Assembly (NCBI RefSeq): GCF_001598855.1
Contig: NZ_BCZS01000002.1
Location: 1 to 64,000 of the forward strand
DNA length: 64,000 nucleotides
Reading direction: 5' to 3'
Source: Pluralibacter gergoviae ATCC 33028 = NBRC 105706
Lineage (GTDB): Bacteria > Pseudomonadota > Gammaproteobacteria > Enterobacterales > Enterobacteriaceae
Part shown: in pieces, positions 45,695-55,633 of the stretch
Numbering within the stretch: the stretch's first letter is position 1
Layout: the number at the start of each line of letters is the position of its first letter
Notes under the pieces: model-generated
Told to the model about the DNA's origin: nothing
The model's database searches: none
What the model saw: only the letters and a program-made list of their open reading frames with translations
Translations under genes and position numbers: made by a program

Positions 45695-46362
45695 ATCAGT
45701 GAACCTCCCCAGGCTCTACGGATGCACTCTGATGCCGGCGCACGCGGGCGCAAAAAGGGCAGGGCGGCGGGGCACGGGCCACGCATTCGCCCTCTTACAA
45801 TCCTTTCGTTTCGGTAAACAAGTATTCGGACTTGCTATCAGAGGGAATCTCAATTACTGCATAAATATGATGAGCAGACCGCTCATCGAGAAAGCTTCCA
45901 GCGGATCCTCAACTTATCGGGAATATTCACGCAGGTCAAATGGCAAGCTTATTTATGAAAAAGTATGCTATATGTCATCTAACTATATAATAGATAACAT
46001 ATTTGTTTTGTTTTTAGATTGTATTTATCCCTTTGCGGGCAAAGAGGTTATGTGATCTGACTCACTATCTGACGGGGCTGGCGTGGAGGGTCTGTGCTGA
46101 ACTGCTTTTTATTTGCAGATTATTATTCTGCTAAGGCGGTTAAACCCGCATGATGTCACTGTTTTTAAGCCGTGGAGACAATAGTGAAAAAAGCGCGTTC
46201 GGCATAAGAAAAAGTAATCACCTTTCAGGTGAATGAAATCGCGTTTATCGTGACTGATTATGCAACGGATGTATTGCCCCCGCGGCGCTTGATCCAGGTC
46301 ATCGCCGTCAGAGACTAAAAATGGCAGGCTTGCCCCCTTTCTTCGGGGCGGCCTATCAGATT
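45695..46362. promoter_or_regulatory. Long divergent gap between gltB and yhcC
   Basis: About 670 bases with no convincing gene. GC content drops sharply in 45830-46060, which is AT-rich (for example around 45955-46030). In E. coli the gltBDF promoter is activated by Lrp at several distant AT-rich sites with IHF, which fits this long low-GC upstream region. Minor inverted repeats GCAGA/TCTGC (46115-46131) and CACCT/AGGTG (46219-46231) lie on the yhcC side. Confidence 0.6.
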
Positions 46363-47283
46363 ATGCAGTTACAGAAATTAGTCAATATGTTTGGTGGGGA
46401 TCTCAAGCGGCGCTACGGCGAAAAGGTCCACAAGCTGACCCTGCACGGCGGTTTTAGCTGCCCGAACCGCGACGGTACGCTCGGACGCGGCGGCTGCACC
46501 TTCTGTAACGTGGCGTCCTTTGCCGACGAGGCGCAGCAGCATCGCTCTATCGCCGACCAGCTGGCCCACCAGGCGCAGCGGGTTAACCGCGCCCGGCGCT
46601 ACCTGGCCTACTTTCAGGCCTACACCAGCACCTTTGCCGAGGTCCAGGTGCTGCGCGGGATGTACCAGCAGGCGGTCAGCCAGGCGAATATTGTCGGCCT
46701 CTGCGTCGGGACGCGCCCCGATTGCGTGCCGGGGGCGGTACTGGATCTGCTGTGCGAATATAAAGAGCAGGGCTATGAGGTCTGGCTGGAGCTGGGCCTG
46801 CAGAGCGCGCTGGATAAAACGCTGCATCGCATCAACCGCGGGCATGATTTTGCCTGCTATCAGCAAACCACCCGGCAGGCGCGGGCGCGCGGCCTGAAAG
46901 TGTGCGCGCATCTGATCGTCGGCCTGCCCGGTGAGGGACAGCCCGAGTGTATGCAGACCCTGGCGCGGGTTGTCGACGCCGGCGTTGACGGCATCAAGCT
47001 GCATCCGCTGCATATCGTCACCGGCAGCACGATGGCAAAAGCCTGGCAGGCCGGGCGGCTCGACGGCATTGCGCTGGAGGCGTATACGACGATCGCCGGA
47101 GAGATGATCCGCCATACGCCGCCGGAGGTTATCTACCACCGCATCTCCGCCAGCGCCCGCCGCCCTACGCTGCTGGCGCCCCTGTGGTGCGAAAATCGCT
47201 GGACCGGCATGGTAGAGCTGGACCGCTATCTGAGCCTGCACGGCGTTCAGGGATCGGCGCTGGGCACGCCCTGGCTGGGGTAG
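46363..47283 (+). CDS. yhcC: Radical SAM protein YhcC
   Basis: 306 residues from the MQLQK start (309 in E. coli). A radical S-adenosylmethionine enzyme of the Elp3-like/TIGR01212 group; the cluster-binding cysteines are in CPNRDGTLGRGGCTFC, with further motifs VGLCVGTRPDC and HLIVGLPGEG. The reaction and substrate are not known to me; a tRNA or metabolite modification role is plausible. A frame open from an ATG 14 codons upstream exists; the shorter form matches E. coli but neither start has a strong ribosome site. Confidence 0.9.
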   Translation: MQLQKLVNMFGGDLKRRYGEKVHKLTLHGGFSCPNRDGTLGRGGCTFCNVASFADEAQQHRSIADQLAHQAQRVNRARRYLAYFQAYTSTFAEVQVLRGMYQQAVSQANIVGLCVGTRPDCVPGAVLDLLCEYKEQGYEVWLELGLQSALDKTLHRINRGHDFACYQQTTRQARARGLKVCAHLIVGLPGEGQPECMQTLARVVDAGVDGIKLHPLHIVTGSTMAKAWQAGRLDGIALEAYTTIAGEMIRHTPPEVIYHRISASARRPTLLAPLWCENRWTGMVELDRYLSLHGVQGSALGTPWLG

Positions 47284-47377
47284 ACCAGGCGCATCACCCC
47301 GCAATTTTCCGCACAACCTTCAACGCGTTGCTCAGAATTGAGTATTATTGAGCGACGTTGTGGTGAAGGAAACTCCT

Positions 47378-49705
47378 ATGAAGCAAATCCGTAAGCTTGC
47401 GCAGTACTATGTCGACCTGATGATGAAGCTCGGCCTGGTACGCTTTTCCATGCTGCTGGCGCTGGCGCTAGTGGTGCTGGCGATTGTGGTTCAGATGGCG
47501 GTAACGATGGTGCTTCATGGCCAGGTCGAAAGCATCGACGTTATTCGCTCCATCTTCTTTGGTCTGCTGATCACGCCCTGGGCGGTCTATTTTCTCTCGG
47601 TGGTGGTCGAACAGCTGGAGGAGTCCCGCCAGCGGCTCTCCAATCTGGTGGCGAAGCTTGAGGAGATGCGCGACAGGGATCTTAAGCTCAATGTCCAGCT
47701 TAAGGACAATATCGCCCAGCTCAACCAGGAGATAAGCGACCGCGAAAAAGCCGAGGCGGAGCGCCGCACCACCCTGGAGCAGCTGCGCATTGAGATGCAG
47801 GAGCGCGCGGAGACCCAAATTCAGCTTGAGCAGCAGTCATCGTTTCTGCGCTCGTTTCTCGACGCCTCGCCGGACCTGGTGTTCTACCGCAACGAAGACA
47901 AAGAATTTTCCGGCTGCAACCGCGCGATGGAGCTGCTGACCGGCAAAAGCGAAAAGCAGCTGGTTAACCTGCGCCCGCAGGACGTCTATTCTGAAGAGGC
48001 GGCCGCAAAAGTCATCGAAACCGATGAGAAGGTATTCCGCCACAACGTTTCTCTGACCTACGAACAGTGGCTCGACTATCCCGACGGCCGCAAGGCCTGC
48101 TTTGAAATTCGCAAAGTGCCCTATTACGATCGCGTCGGCAAGCGCCACGGCCTGATGGGCTTTGGCCGCGATATTACCGGGCGTAAGCGCTATCAGGACG
48201 CGCTGGAGCGCGCCAGCCGGGATAAGACCACTTTTATCTCTACTATCAGCCACGAGCTGCGTACGCCCCTTAACGGCATCGTGGGCCTGAGCCGCATCCT
48301 GATGGATACCGAGCTGACCGCCGAACAGGAGAAATACCTCAAAACCATCCACGTCTCGGCGGTGACGCTCGGCAATATCTTCAACGATATTATCGATATG
48401 GATAAAATCGAGCGCCGCAAGGTGCAGCTCGATAACCAGCCGGTGGACTTTACCGGCATCCTTTCAGACCTGGAAAACCTTTCCGGCCTGCAGGCGCAGC
48501 AGAAGGGGCTGCGCTTCGTCATGGAGCCGACCCTGCCGCTGCCGCATAAAGTCATTACCGACGGCACGCGCCTGCGCCAGATCCTGTGGAACCTGATCAG
48601 CAATGCGGTCAAGTTTACCCAGCAGGGGAGCGTCACGGTGCGCATCTGCTACCAGCAGGGCGATATGCTGCGCTTCGAGGTGGAAGATTCCGGGATCGGG
48701 ATCCCGCAGGAGGAGCAGGATAAGATCTTCGCCATGTACTATCAGGTTAAAGACAGCCAGGGCGGCAAGCCGGCAACCGGCACCGGCATCGGCCTTGCGG
48801 TATCGCGCCGCCTGGCGAAGAGTATGGGCGGCGATATCACCGTCGCCAGCCAGCCGGGGAAAGGCTCTACCTTCACGCTCACCGTCCATGCGCCGGCGGT
48901 GGCGGAAGAGGTGGAGGATACCCTCAGCGACGACGAAATGCCGCTGCCGGCCCTGCACGTGCTGCTGGTTGAGGATATTGAACTTAACGTTATCGTCGCC
49001 CGCTCGGTGCTGGAGAAGCTCGGCAACACCGTGGACGTGGCGATGACCGGCAAGGCGGCGCTGGAGATGTTCGCGCCGGGCGAATATGACCTGGTGCTGC
49101 TGGATATTCAGCTGCCGGACATGACCGGACTGGATATCTCCCGCGAGCTTAAAAAGCGCTACCAGGCGGACGATCTGCCGCCGCTGGTGGCCCTGACGGC
49201 CAACGTGCTGAAGGACAAGAAAGAGTATCTTGATGCCGGGATGGACGATGTGCTCAGCAAACCGCTGGCCGTGCCGGCCCTGACCGCAATGATCCAGAAG
49301 TTCTGGGATACCCGTAATGATGAGGAGAACAGCGTGGCGGAAATCGACAGCAGTAAAGCGCAGAGCGTACTGGATACCGACATGCTCGACCAGTATATCG
49401 AGCTGGTGGGGCCGAAGCTTATCACCGACGGTCTGGCGGTGTTTGAGAAGATGATGCCGGGCTATCTGGCGGTGCTGGAGTCCAATCTCACCGCCCGCGA
49501 CCAGAAGGGCATTGTTGAAGAGGGGCACAAGATTAAAGGTGCCGCGGGATCGGTCGGCCTGCGCCATATCCAGCAGCTGGGACAGCAGATCCAGTCACCC
49601 GATTTACCCGCGTGGTGGGATAACGTCGGCGAGTGGGTCGAAGAGATGAAAACCGAGTGGCAGCAGGACGTGGCGACGCTCAGGGCATGGGTTGCCGGAA
49701 AGTAG
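47378..49705 (+). CDS. arcB: Hybrid sensor kinase ArcB
   Basis: 775 residues (778 in E. coli). Senses quinone redox state and phosphorylates ArcA under low oxygen. Two membrane spans (about 22-46 and 58-76), a coiled coil, a PAS domain with redox-active Cys180 and Cys241, a kinase core with His292 (STISHELRTPLNG), a receiver with Asp576 (DLVLLDIQLP) and an HPt domain with His717 (EEGHKIKGAAGSVG). All relay residues keep their E. coli numbers. The start at MKQIRK follows AAGGAAA; a frame ten codons longer is not favoured. Confidence 0.98.
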   Translation: MKQIRKLAQYYVDLMMKLGLVRFSMLLALALVVLAIVVQMAVTMVLHGQVESIDVIRSIFFGLLITPWAVYFLSVVVEQLEESRQRLSNLVAKLEEMRDRDLKLNVQLKDNIAQLNQEISDREKAEAERRTTLEQLRIEMQERAETQIQLEQQSSFLRSFLDASPDLVFYRNEDKEFSGCNRAMELLTGKSEKQLVNLRPQDVYSEEAAAKVIETDEKVFRHNVSLTYEQWLDYPDGRKACFEIRKVPYYDRVGKRHGLMGFGRDITGRKRYQDALERASRDKTTFISTISHELRTPLNGIVGLSRILMDTELTAEQEKYLKTIHVSAVTLGNIFNDIIDMDKIERRKVQLDNQPVDFTGILSDLENLSGLQAQQKGLRFVMEPTLPLPHKVITDGTRLRQILWNLISNAVKFTQQGSVTVRICYQQGDMLRFEVEDSGIGIPQEEQDKIFAMYYQVKDSQGGKPATGTGIGLAVSRRLAKSMGGDITVASQPGKGSTFTLTVHAPAVAEEVEDTLSDDEMPLPALHVLLVEDIELNVIVARSVLEKLGNTVDVAMTGKAALEMFAPGEYDLVLLDIQLPDMTGLDISRELKKRYQADDLPPLVALTANVLKDKKEYLDAGMDDVLSKPLAVPALTAMIQKFWDTRNDEENSVAEIDSSKAQSVLDTDMLDQYIELVGPKLITDGLAVFEKMMPGYLAVLESNLTARDQKGIVEEGHKIKGAAGSVGLRHIQQLGQQIQSPDLPAWWDNVGEWVEEMKTEWQQDVATLRAWVAGK

Positions 49706-49824
49706 AAAAAAATGACCCCGGCCAGGCCGGGGTGCGCGAACGTTGCGCCAACACCAGGGAAATCGTAGCCGCGCTTAATCATTCGAATAAATTTTAGGCG
49801 CACGCAGCCGGTGAATGGTTACAC
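49706..49824 (-). ncRNA. arcZ: ArcZ small regulatory RNA
   Basis: Minus-strand transcript whose T-run starts right after the arcB stop. The 3' part (complement of 49706-49764) matches processed E. coli ArcZ: it begins GATTTCCCTGGTGTTGGCGC, the seed that activates rpoS and represses flhDC and other targets, then TTCGCGCACCCCGG and a CCCCGGCC/GGCCGGGG terminator with seven T. The 5' half (49765-49824) is less conserved; its end is set by similarity in length (about 119 against 121 nt). Processing by RNase E gives a short RNA of about 56-59 nt that works with Hfq. Confidence 0.9.
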
Positions 49825-49831
49825 GCTGATA

Positions 49832-49880
49832 AAGATAGCAAAGCTTGCGGTAAATGTTACATAAATCAGTAAAATATGTG
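49832..49880 (-). promoter_or_regulatory. arcZ promoter region with possible ArcA site
   Basis: A TATCTT -10 (complement of 49832-49837) lies seven bases before the inferred arcZ 5' end. The plus strand just beyond reads GGTAAATGTTACATAAATC, containing the GTTA-type repeats of ArcA boxes. In E. coli arcZ is repressed by ArcA and ArcZ represses arcB, a negative feedback. The ArcA site is tentative. Confidence 0.4.
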
Positions 49881-49944
49881 AAGCGTAGCGGTTTAATCAC
49901 AATTATTAATTACCTGGTCCTACCAAAAATAAGGGAGACGCGTA

Positions 49945-50598
49945 ATGAAAAAAATCGGCGTAGTACTGAGCGGCAGCGGCGTTTACGACGGCAGCGAGAT
50001 ACATGAGGCGGTCATCACTCTGCTGGCTATCGCCCGCAGTGGTGCTCAGGCGGTCTGCTTTGCGCCGGACAAGAGCCAGGCCGATGTGGTGAACCACCTC
50101 GCCGCAGAGCCGGCCTGCGAACAGCGGAACGTACTGATTGAGTCCGCGCGAATTGCCCGCGGCGATATTCAGCCGCTGAGCGGCGCGCGGGCAGAGGAAC
50201 TGGACGCGCTGATTGTTCCCGGCGGTTTCGGTGCGGCGAAAAACCTCTGCACCTTTGCCGCCGAAGGCAGCGCCTGCCGCGTCGATGAAAGTCTGAAGGC
50301 GCTGGCCCTCGCGCTGCACCAGGCGGGCAAGCCGCTGGGCTTTATGTGCATTGCGCCGGCGATGCTGCCGAAGATTTTTGACGTTCCGCTGCGTATTACT
50401 ATCGGTACCGATATTGATACCGCCGAGGTGCTGGAGGAGATGGGCGCCGAGCACGTTCCCTGCCCGGTGGACGATATCGTGGTTGATGAAGATAACAAGG
50501 TGGTGACGACACCCGCTTATATGCTGGCGCAGAATATTGCCGAAGCGGCGACCGGTATTGAGAAGCTGGTGGCGCGCGTGCTGGCGCTGAGCGAATGA
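49945..50598 (+). CDS. elbB: Isoprenoid biosynthesis glyoxalase ElbB
   Basis: 217 residues, the E. coli length. DJ-1/PfpI (class I amidotransferase-like) protein, first linked to lycopene yield and later shown to have weak glyoxalase activity. The nucleophile-elbow region [13 protein letters not shown] and the [11 protein letters not shown] motif are present. AGGGAGACG precedes the ATG. Its stop overlaps the mtgA start by four bases (ATGA), so the two are coupled. Confidence 0.94.
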   Translation: MKKIGVVLSGSGVYDGSEIHEAVITLLAIARSGAQAVCFAPDKSQADVVNHLAAEPACEQRNVLIESARIARGDIQPLSGARAEELDALIVPGGFGAAKNLCTFAAEGSACRVDESLKALALALHQAGKPLGFMCIAPAMLPKIFDVPLRITIGTDIDTAEVLEEMGAEHVPCPVDDIVVDEDNKVVTTPAYMLAQNIAEAATGIEKLVARVLALSE

Positions 50599-51320
50599 GC
50601 CAGCGCCGGTCTCCGGCAGGATGGTTGCGCCGTATTCTGCTGCGCGCCGTTCTGCTGCTGGCGGTCGTCTGGGGCGGCGGTATTCTGCTGTTCAGCGTTG
50701 TGCCGGTACCTTTTTCGGCGGTGATGGTCGAGCGGCAGCTCGGGGCCTGGCTCAGCGGCGATTTTGGCTACGTGGCGCACTCTGACTGGGTTGGCATGGA
50801 TGAGATCTCGCCGTGGATGGGGCTTGCGGTCATCGCCGCTGAAGATCAGAAGTTCCCTGAGCACTGGGGTTTTGACGTGGCGGCTATTGAAAAGGCGCTG
50901 GCGCATAACGAGCGCAGCGATAGCCGCATTCGCGGGGCATCGACGCTCTCGCAGCAGACGGCGAAAAACGTTTTTCTGTGGGACGGCCGCAGCTGGCTGC
51001 GCAAGGGGCTTGAGGCGGGGCTGACGGTCGGGATCGAAACGGTGTGGAGCAAGCGGCGGATCCTGACGGTCTATCTGAACGTAGCGGAGTTTGGCAACGG
51101 CGTGTTCGGCGTCGAGGCAGCGGCGCAGCGCTATTTCCACAAGCCCGCCAGCCGGTTGACCATGTCGGAAGCCGCGCTGCTGGCCGCCGTGCTGCCGAAT
51201 CCGCTTCGCTTTCGCGCTGATGCCCCTTCAGGCTACGTGCGCAGCCGCCAGGCGTGGATTATGCGCCAGATGGGGCAGCTCGGCGGCGAAGGCTTTATGG
51301 ACCGCCACCGGCTGCGATAG
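50595..51320 (+). CDS. mtgA: Monofunctional peptidoglycan glycosyltransferase
   Basis: 241 residues. GT51 enzyme that polymerises lipid II into glycan chains without a transpeptidase domain. One N-terminal membrane span (about 15-36), catalytic Glu83 in [12 protein letters not shown], then [16 protein letters not shown] and the second acidic site in [17 protein letters not shown]. It is convergent with yrbL, with only one base between them. Confidence 0.96.
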   Translation: MSQRRSPAGWLRRILLRAVLLLAVVWGGGILLFSVVPVPFSAVMVERQLGAWLSGDFGYVAHSDWVGMDEISPWMGLAVIAAEDQKFPEHWGFDVAAIEKALAHNERSDSRIRGASTLSQQTAKNVFLWDGRSWLRKGLEAGLTVGIETVWSKRRILTVYLNVAEFGNGVFGVEAAAQRYFHKPASRLTMSEAALLAAVLPNPLRFRADAPSGYVRSRQAWIMRQMGQLGGEGFMDRHRLR

Positions 51321-51321
51321 A

Positions 51322-51954
51322 TTATGCCGTGACTTTTTGCCGGGCTGAAATGCCATCTCTGCCGCCGTCGCCGCTGCTCTTCAGCGCGGTTGCCAGCGCC
51401 GGCTGCCTGAGAAATCGCTGCCACAGGCGCGCCTGCTTGCGGTGGCAAAACCACGCAGACCAGGTCGCCACGGGCAAAAACGTGCTCTCGCCAATGTTGT
51501 CGCAGACCACCGGCACCACTTCCGACTCGCTGATGCGCTGGCAAAGGATGTTCTGCGGCTTCAGCGTCATGGTTACGATGCGATTTTCATACAGATAGGT
51601 TTTCAGCGCTTTCAGCAATTGGCGAAGCGTGCGGAAATCTTCTTCATAGTGGCAGTTTTCCGCAAACTCGGTCATGGTTACTGAGGGCTTACCGTCAAAG
51701 TCCAGAATCGCGTCGTACACGTAGCCGGTACCGCAGTCGGTTTCAACCGTGCCGTAGTAGCGCGGAAGGCCGCGCCAGTCCTGCAGACGACGTGACAGAT
51801 GGCGGTAGTAGCCCAGTTCGCGCTTGATTTCTTTATCGCCGCCGCTCTCGCTGTTGTAGACGACTTTAATGCAGCGGGCAGGGTCCGTCGGATGCGAGTA
51901 GCATTTGCGGTGTCTGCCGGTGCCGAGCGGCTTAGTTTCAGATAAATGGATCAT
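51322..51954 (-). CDS. yrbL: PhoP-regulated kinase-fold protein YrbL
   Basis: 210 residues, the E. coli length. A protein-kinase-like fold: LGTGRHRKCYSHP glycine-loop region, Lys in CIKVVYN, and TLKPQNILCQRI resembling the catalytic loop, with CDNIGEST in place of the DFG region. The substrate is unknown. It belongs to the PhoP/PhoQ and PmrA/PmrB regulons in E. coli. A possible PhoP box lies upstream. Confidence 0.93.
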   Translation of the reverse strand: MIHLSETKPLGTGRHRKCYSHPTDPARCIKVVYNSESGGDKEIKRELGYYRHLSRRLQDWRGLPRYYGTVETDCGTGYVYDAILDFDGKPSVTMTEFAENCHYEEDFRTLRQLLKALKTYLYENRIVTMTLKPQNILCQRISESEVVPVVCDNIGESTFLPVATWSAWFCHRKQARLWQRFLRQPALATALKSSGDGGRDGISARQKVTA

Positions 51955-51991
51955 GGGCCTTCCCTTTTTCGGTTAATTCCTGGAATTAGCC

Positions 51992-52009
51992 CTAAATTTA
52001 GCGCAAACC
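51992..52009 (-). promoter_or_regulatory. Possible PhoP box upstream of yrbL
   Basis: The minus strand reads GGTTTGCGCTAAATTTAG, two half-sites resembling (T/G)GTTTA separated by five bases (matches 5 of 6 and 4 of 6). A TAATTC -10 candidate follows about ten bases downstream, the geometry of PhoP-activated promoters, 38-55 bases before yrbL. yrbL is a known PhoP target in E. coli, but the match here is only moderate. Confidence 0.4.
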
Positions 52010-52086
52010 GGCGCCTTAAGGTTTTCTTAATATTTATATGGGTAGGTAAAGAGCACTTTTTGTTCGTCACTCCGTACATAAGGTAT

Positions 52087-52112
52087 AAAAAAACGCCTTT
52101 CGGCGTCTTTTT
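52087..52112 (-). terminator. Terminator of the rpoN-to-npr transcript
   Basis: ACGCC-TTTC-GGCGT stem (52093-52106) with an A-run on one side and T-run on the other; on the minus strand it lies 24 bases past npr. It could work in both directions. Confidence 0.85.
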
Positions 52113-52136
52113 GGAATAAGAGAAAGCGCGGTGGAA

Positions 52137-52409
52137 TCAGTCTTCGTCAAAGCCGGCGTTGAACAGCGCAATCACCGCCGCGAGGGCCTCTTTTTCCTGC
52201 GGACCGGTAGCGACAATTTCAATCTGGCGGCCCTTTGCCGAGTCCAGCATCAGCAGGGCGATGACGCTGCTGGCCTCCGCTTCTGTGCCCTCATCGTTGC
52301 GCAGCAGCACTTCGGCATCATAATCCTGCACCAGTTCGAACAGCTTCATCGCCGGGCGGGCGTGCATACCCAGCCGGTTGGTGATCTCAACGGTTTGCTT
52401 AACGGTCAT
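52137..52409 (-). CDS. npr: Nitrogen phosphotransferase system phosphocarrier NPr
   Basis: 90 residues, the E. coli length (also ptsO). HPr-like carrier that passes phosphate from EI-Ntr to EIIA-Ntr. The active His16 lies in LGMHARPAM and a regulatory Ser region in [16 protein letters not shown]. It overlaps rapZ by four bases and is the last gene of the rpoN operon. Confidence 0.97.
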   Translation of the reverse strand: MTVKQTVEITNRLGMHARPAMKLFELVQDYDAEVLLRNDEGTEAEASSVIALLMLDSAKGRQIEIVATGPQEKEALAAVIALFNAGFDED

Positions 52410-53260
52410 GATTTGCGTTTTTCCAGCGTTCTGTGCCGGGACTGGACGTTCTTGCCGCGGGAGCGGAAGTAGTCCGCGAGCTGCTCGGCAACGTAGACAG
52501 AGCGGTGTTTACCGCCGGTACAGCCGACGGCCACCGTCAGATAGCTGCGGTTGTTGGTTTCCAGCATCGGCAGCCAGAGTTCAAGATAGCTGCGGGTCTG
52601 ATAGATGAAGTTATGGACTTCGGTATGCCGATCGAGGAAGGCCGCCACCGGCTTGTCGAGTCCGGTCATCGGACGCAGCTTGGGATCCCAGTGCGGGTTC
52701 GGCAGAAAGCGCACGTCGAACACGTAGTCGGCGTCAATGGGAATGCCGTGCTTGAAGCCAAAGGACTCGAAGACCATCGTCAGTTCGCGCTCGCGCTTGC
52801 CCAGCAGTCGGGTGCGCAGCATTTCCGCCAGTTCGTGAACGGACATCTCCGAGGTATCGACGATCAGATCCGCCCGCGAGCGCAGCGGTTCCAGAAGATC
52901 GCTCTCCTGATCGATGGCGCTTTCCAGCGACAGATTTTTGCTTGAGAGCGGGTGCAGGCGGCGGGTATCGCTGTAGCGGCGGATAAGCGTATTGCGGTCG
53001 GCATCAAGAAACAGCAGCTGCGGCGAGAAATCCTCGGGCAGGTTTGCCATGGCCGTTTCGAAGATCTCCGGAGATTCTGGCATATTGCGCACGTCGATGC
53101 TGACGGCGGCGGAGATTTGGCGATCGGCCAGGCTTTTTGCCAGCTCCGGCAGCAGCACCACCGGCAGGTTATCGACGCAGTAGAACCCCATATCCTCCAG
53201 CGCGCGCAGGGCGACGGATTTCCCTGAGCCGGAGCGTCCGCTGACGATCATCAGGACCAT
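52406..53260 (-). CDS. rapZ: RNase adapter protein RapZ
   Basis: 284 residues, the E. coli length. Binds the small RNA GlmZ and presents it to RNase E, adjusting glucosamine-6-phosphate synthesis; GlmY acts as decoy. P-loop GRSGSGKS at 8-15, Walker B-like LLFLDADRN, and a C-terminal RNA-binding domain ([16 protein letters not shown] and a basic tail, [18 protein letters not shown]). The C-terminal domain also senses glucosamine-6-phosphate. Confidence 0.97.
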   Translation of the reverse strand: MVLMIVSGRSGSGKSVALRALEDMGFYCVDNLPVVLLPELAKSLADRQISAAVSIDVRNMPESPEIFETAMANLPEDFSPQLLFLDADRNTLIRRYSDTRRLHPLSSKNLSLESAIDQESDLLEPLRSRADLIVDTSEMSVHELAEMLRTRLLGKRERELTMVFESFGFKHGIPIDADYVFDVRFLPNPHWDPKLRPMTGLDKPVAAFLDRHTEVHNFIYQTRSYLELWLPMLETNNRSYLTVAVGCTGGKHRSVYVAEQLADYFRSRGKNVQSRHRTLEKRKS

Positions 53261-53293
53261 GCGATATTTCTCCTTTGCGCCGAAGCGGCAGCG

Positions 53294-53785
53294 TTATGCG
53301 TCGTCATCATCGCCTTCTTCACCGGTAATTATCCTGTACAGCTCTTCGTCGCTCTGCGCGCCGCGCAGGCGGCGGCAGATAGTTTTATCCGCCAGCCGTT
53401 TCGCCACCAGAGAGAGCGTGTGCAGATGCGTTTTCGTCTGATCGGCAGGCACCAGCAGGGCAAACAGCAGGTCCACAGGCTGATTATCGATGGCATCGAA
53501 GGCAATGGGCGTCTCAAGCTGGACAAACACGCCGACCGCCCGCAGCGTATCCTCCTCGAGCTTGCCGTGAGGGATCGCAATGCCGTTGCCAATGCCGGTA
53601 CTGCCCATCTTTTCACGGGTCAGTATCGCTTCGAAAACCACCTGCGGCGGCAGGCTCAGCTGTTTGGCCGCCATTTCGCTGATGATTTCGAGCGCGCGTT
53701 TTTTACTCTGGCAGTGGACGCCACTGCGGGTACATTCCTGGTTAAGGACAGTGCTCAGTTGCAGAGCGGGATCGTTGTTCATCAT
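53294..53785 (-). CDS. ptsN: Nitrogen regulatory IIA protein (EIIA-Ntr)
   Basis: 163 residues, the E. coli length. Fructose-type EIIA domain with active His73 in GIAIPHGKLEE. Unphosphorylated EIIA-Ntr inhibits the K+ channel protein TrkA and stimulates KdpD, linking nitrogen and potassium status. The first of two consecutive Mets aligns with the E. coli start. It lies between hpf and rapZ. Confidence 0.97.
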   Translation of the reverse strand: MMNNDPALQLSTVLNQECTRSGVHCQSKKRALEIISEMAAKQLSLPPQVVFEAILTREKMGSTGIGNGIAIPHGKLEEDTLRAVGVFVQLETPIAFDAIDNQPVDLLFALLVPADQTKTHLHTLSLVAKRLADKTICRRLRGAQSDEELYRIITGEEGDDDDA

Positions 53786-53842
53786 AATTTCACCTGCGTT
53801 TCGCCCGCCCCGGTTAACCGGAGCGGGCGAACGCCCGGACGA

Positions 53843-54130
53843 TTAGTGTTGTTTTAGTTTGTCTTTGTGCTTGTTCAGCTGCCGCGCCAGCTTATCGATG
53901 AGGCCGTCGATAGCGGCATACATATCCTGCCCTTCCGCACTGGCATGGATTTCGCCCCCGTTAACGTGCAGGTTGGCATCCGCGATATGGGTCACCTTTT
54001 CCACTTTTAACACCACGTAGACCTGATTTATCCGTTCGAAGTACTGCTCCAGCTTGGCAAACTTCGTGTTCACGAAATCGCGCATGGCCTCAGTAATTTC
54101 GACGTTATGGCCGGTGATATTGAGCTGCAT
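53843..54130 (-). CDS. hpf: Ribosome hibernation promoting factor
   Basis: 95 residues, the E. coli short form. Binds the 30S decoding region in stationary phase and, with RMF, turns 70S ribosomes into inactive 100S dimers. The beta-alpha-beta-beta-beta-alpha fold is clear in MQLNITGHNVEITEAMRDFV and HASAEGQDMYAAIDGLIDKL. The start at MQLN is fixed by homology; it lies 22 bases after rpoN. Confidence 0.97.
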   Translation of the reverse strand: MQLNITGHNVEITEAMRDFVNTKFAKLEQYFERINQVYVVLKVEKVTHIADANLHVNGGEIHASAEGQDMYAAIDGLIDKLARQLNKHKDKLKQH

Positions 54131-54152
54131 AGTGTCTTCCTTATCGGTTGTG

Positions 54153-55586
54153 TCAGACCAGCTGTTTACGCTGATTTGACGGCGGAATGGATAAAGACTC
54201 TCGGTACTTTGCAACGGTGCGGCGTGCCACCATGATACCCTGCTCGGACAGCATGGTAGTCAGCTTACTGTCGCTCAGCGGTTTCGCGGGATTTTCCGCG
54301 GCAATTAATTTCTTCACCAGCGCGCGAATGGCCGTCGAGGAGGCTTCGCCGCCGCCCTCGGTGCTTACGTGGCTGGAGAAGAAATACTTAAGCTCAAAAA
54401 TGCCCCTCGGGCTGTGGAGATATTTCTGCGTGGTGACGCGAGAAATCGTGGATTCGTGCATCTCGACGGCCTGGGCGATGTCCGCCAGCACCATCGGCTT
54501 CATAAACTCTTCGCCCTGATCAAAGAACGCCTGCTGTTGCTCGACGATGCAGCGGCTGACCCGCAGCAGGGTATCGTTGCGGCTCTCAAGGCTCTTAATC
54601 AGCCACTTCGCTTCCTGCAGATTGCTGCGGATAAACTGGCTGTCGGCGTCGCTGCGCGCGCTATTGCACATCCCGGCGTAGTGCTGGTTAATCTGCAGGC
54701 GCGGAATGCTGTCGGAGTTCAGTTCGACGGTCCAGCGGCCGCTCACCTTGCGCACCAGCACGTCGGGGATGACGTACTCCGGTTCGCCGGTCTGAATCGA
54801 CTGTCCCGGACGCGGGTCGAGGGACTGTATAAGCGTGACCGCCTCTTTCAGCACCTCTTCGCGCATGCGGGTCACGCGCATCAGGCTGCGAAAGTCGTGG
54901 TTCGCCAGCAGATCCAGATGATCGCTGACGATACTTCTGGCTTCCGCCAGCCAGGGCGTATCGCTGGCGTACTGGGAGAGCTGAATCAGCAGGCAGTCGC
55001 GGAGATCTTTCGCCGCCACGCCAATCGGATCGAAGCGCTGGATGCGCTTGAGGACCGCTTCAACTTCTTCAATGTCGATATCCGCATCGCCGATGCTTTC
55101 AAGGATATCTTCGATAGGGATAGTGAGGTAGCCGGTGTCGTCTACGGCATCAACGATGGAGGTGGCAATGGCGCGGTCGGTGTCCGAGAAGGGCGTCAGC
55201 TCCACCTGCCACATCAGATAGTCCTGCAGCGACTGGGTGGTTTCACCCTGATAGACGGGCAGCTCGTCGTCCTGATAATCGACGCCATTTCCCGAGGGGG
55301 TGCCAGCGGTGTATATCTCATCCCAGCTGGCATCAAGAGGCAGCTCCTCCGGCATCTCTTTCTGCTCAAGCGCATCGACGCTGTCTAGCGCTTCGGTATC
55401 GGCACTTTCAGGCGACTCAACTTCTTCGTGAAGATCGGTTTGCTCAAGCAGGGGATTGCTCTCGAGCGCCTGCTGGAGCTCCTGCTGAAGTTCCAGCGTA
55501 GAGAGCTGCAGCAGACGAATAGCCTGCTGCAATTGCGGCGTCATGGCGAGCTGTTGGCTGAGCCTTAGTTGCAAACCTTGCTTCAT
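54153..55586 (-). CDS. rpoN: RNA polymerase sigma-54 factor
   Basis: 477 residues, the E. coli length. It directs transcription of nitrogen, stress and flagellar-type genes that need AAA+ activators. Region I is Gln-rich ([20 protein letters not shown]), region II is acidic, then the core-binding domain, the HTH ([20 protein letters not shown]) and the RpoN box [10 protein letters not shown] near the C-terminus. The start at MKQGLQ is four codons inside a longer frame. Confidence 0.98.
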   Translation of the reverse strand: MKQGLQLRLSQQLAMTPQLQQAIRLLQLSTLELQQELQQALESNPLLEQTDLHEEVESPESADTEALDSVDALEQKEMPEELPLDASWDEIYTAGTPSGNGVDYQDDELPVYQGETTQSLQDYLMWQVELTPFSDTDRAIATSIVDAVDDTGYLTIPIEDILESIGDADIDIEEVEAVLKRIQRFDPIGVAAKDLRDCLLIQLSQYASDTPWLAEARSIVSDHLDLLANHDFRSLMRVTRMREEVLKEAVTLIQSLDPRPGQSIQTGEPEYVIPDVLVRKVSGRWTVELNSDSIPRLQINQHYAGMCNSARSDADSQFIRSNLQEAKWLIKSLESRNDTLLRVSRCIVEQQQAFFDQGEEFMKPMVLADIAQAVEMHESTISRVTTQKYLHSPRGIFELKYFFSSHVSTEGGGEASSTAIRALVKKLIAAENPAKPLSDSKLTTMLSEQGIMVARRTVAKYRESLSIPPSNQRKQLV

Positions 55587-55633
55587 AATCAGAATCAATT
55601 TCTCCGGGCAGAACGTCGATATTCAATACCCTA

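Noticed and set aside
45972..46055. 27-codon ORF in the gltB-yhcC gap
   Set aside because: No ribosome site, AT-rich chance composition, and lies in a region better explained as a regulator-binding stretch.
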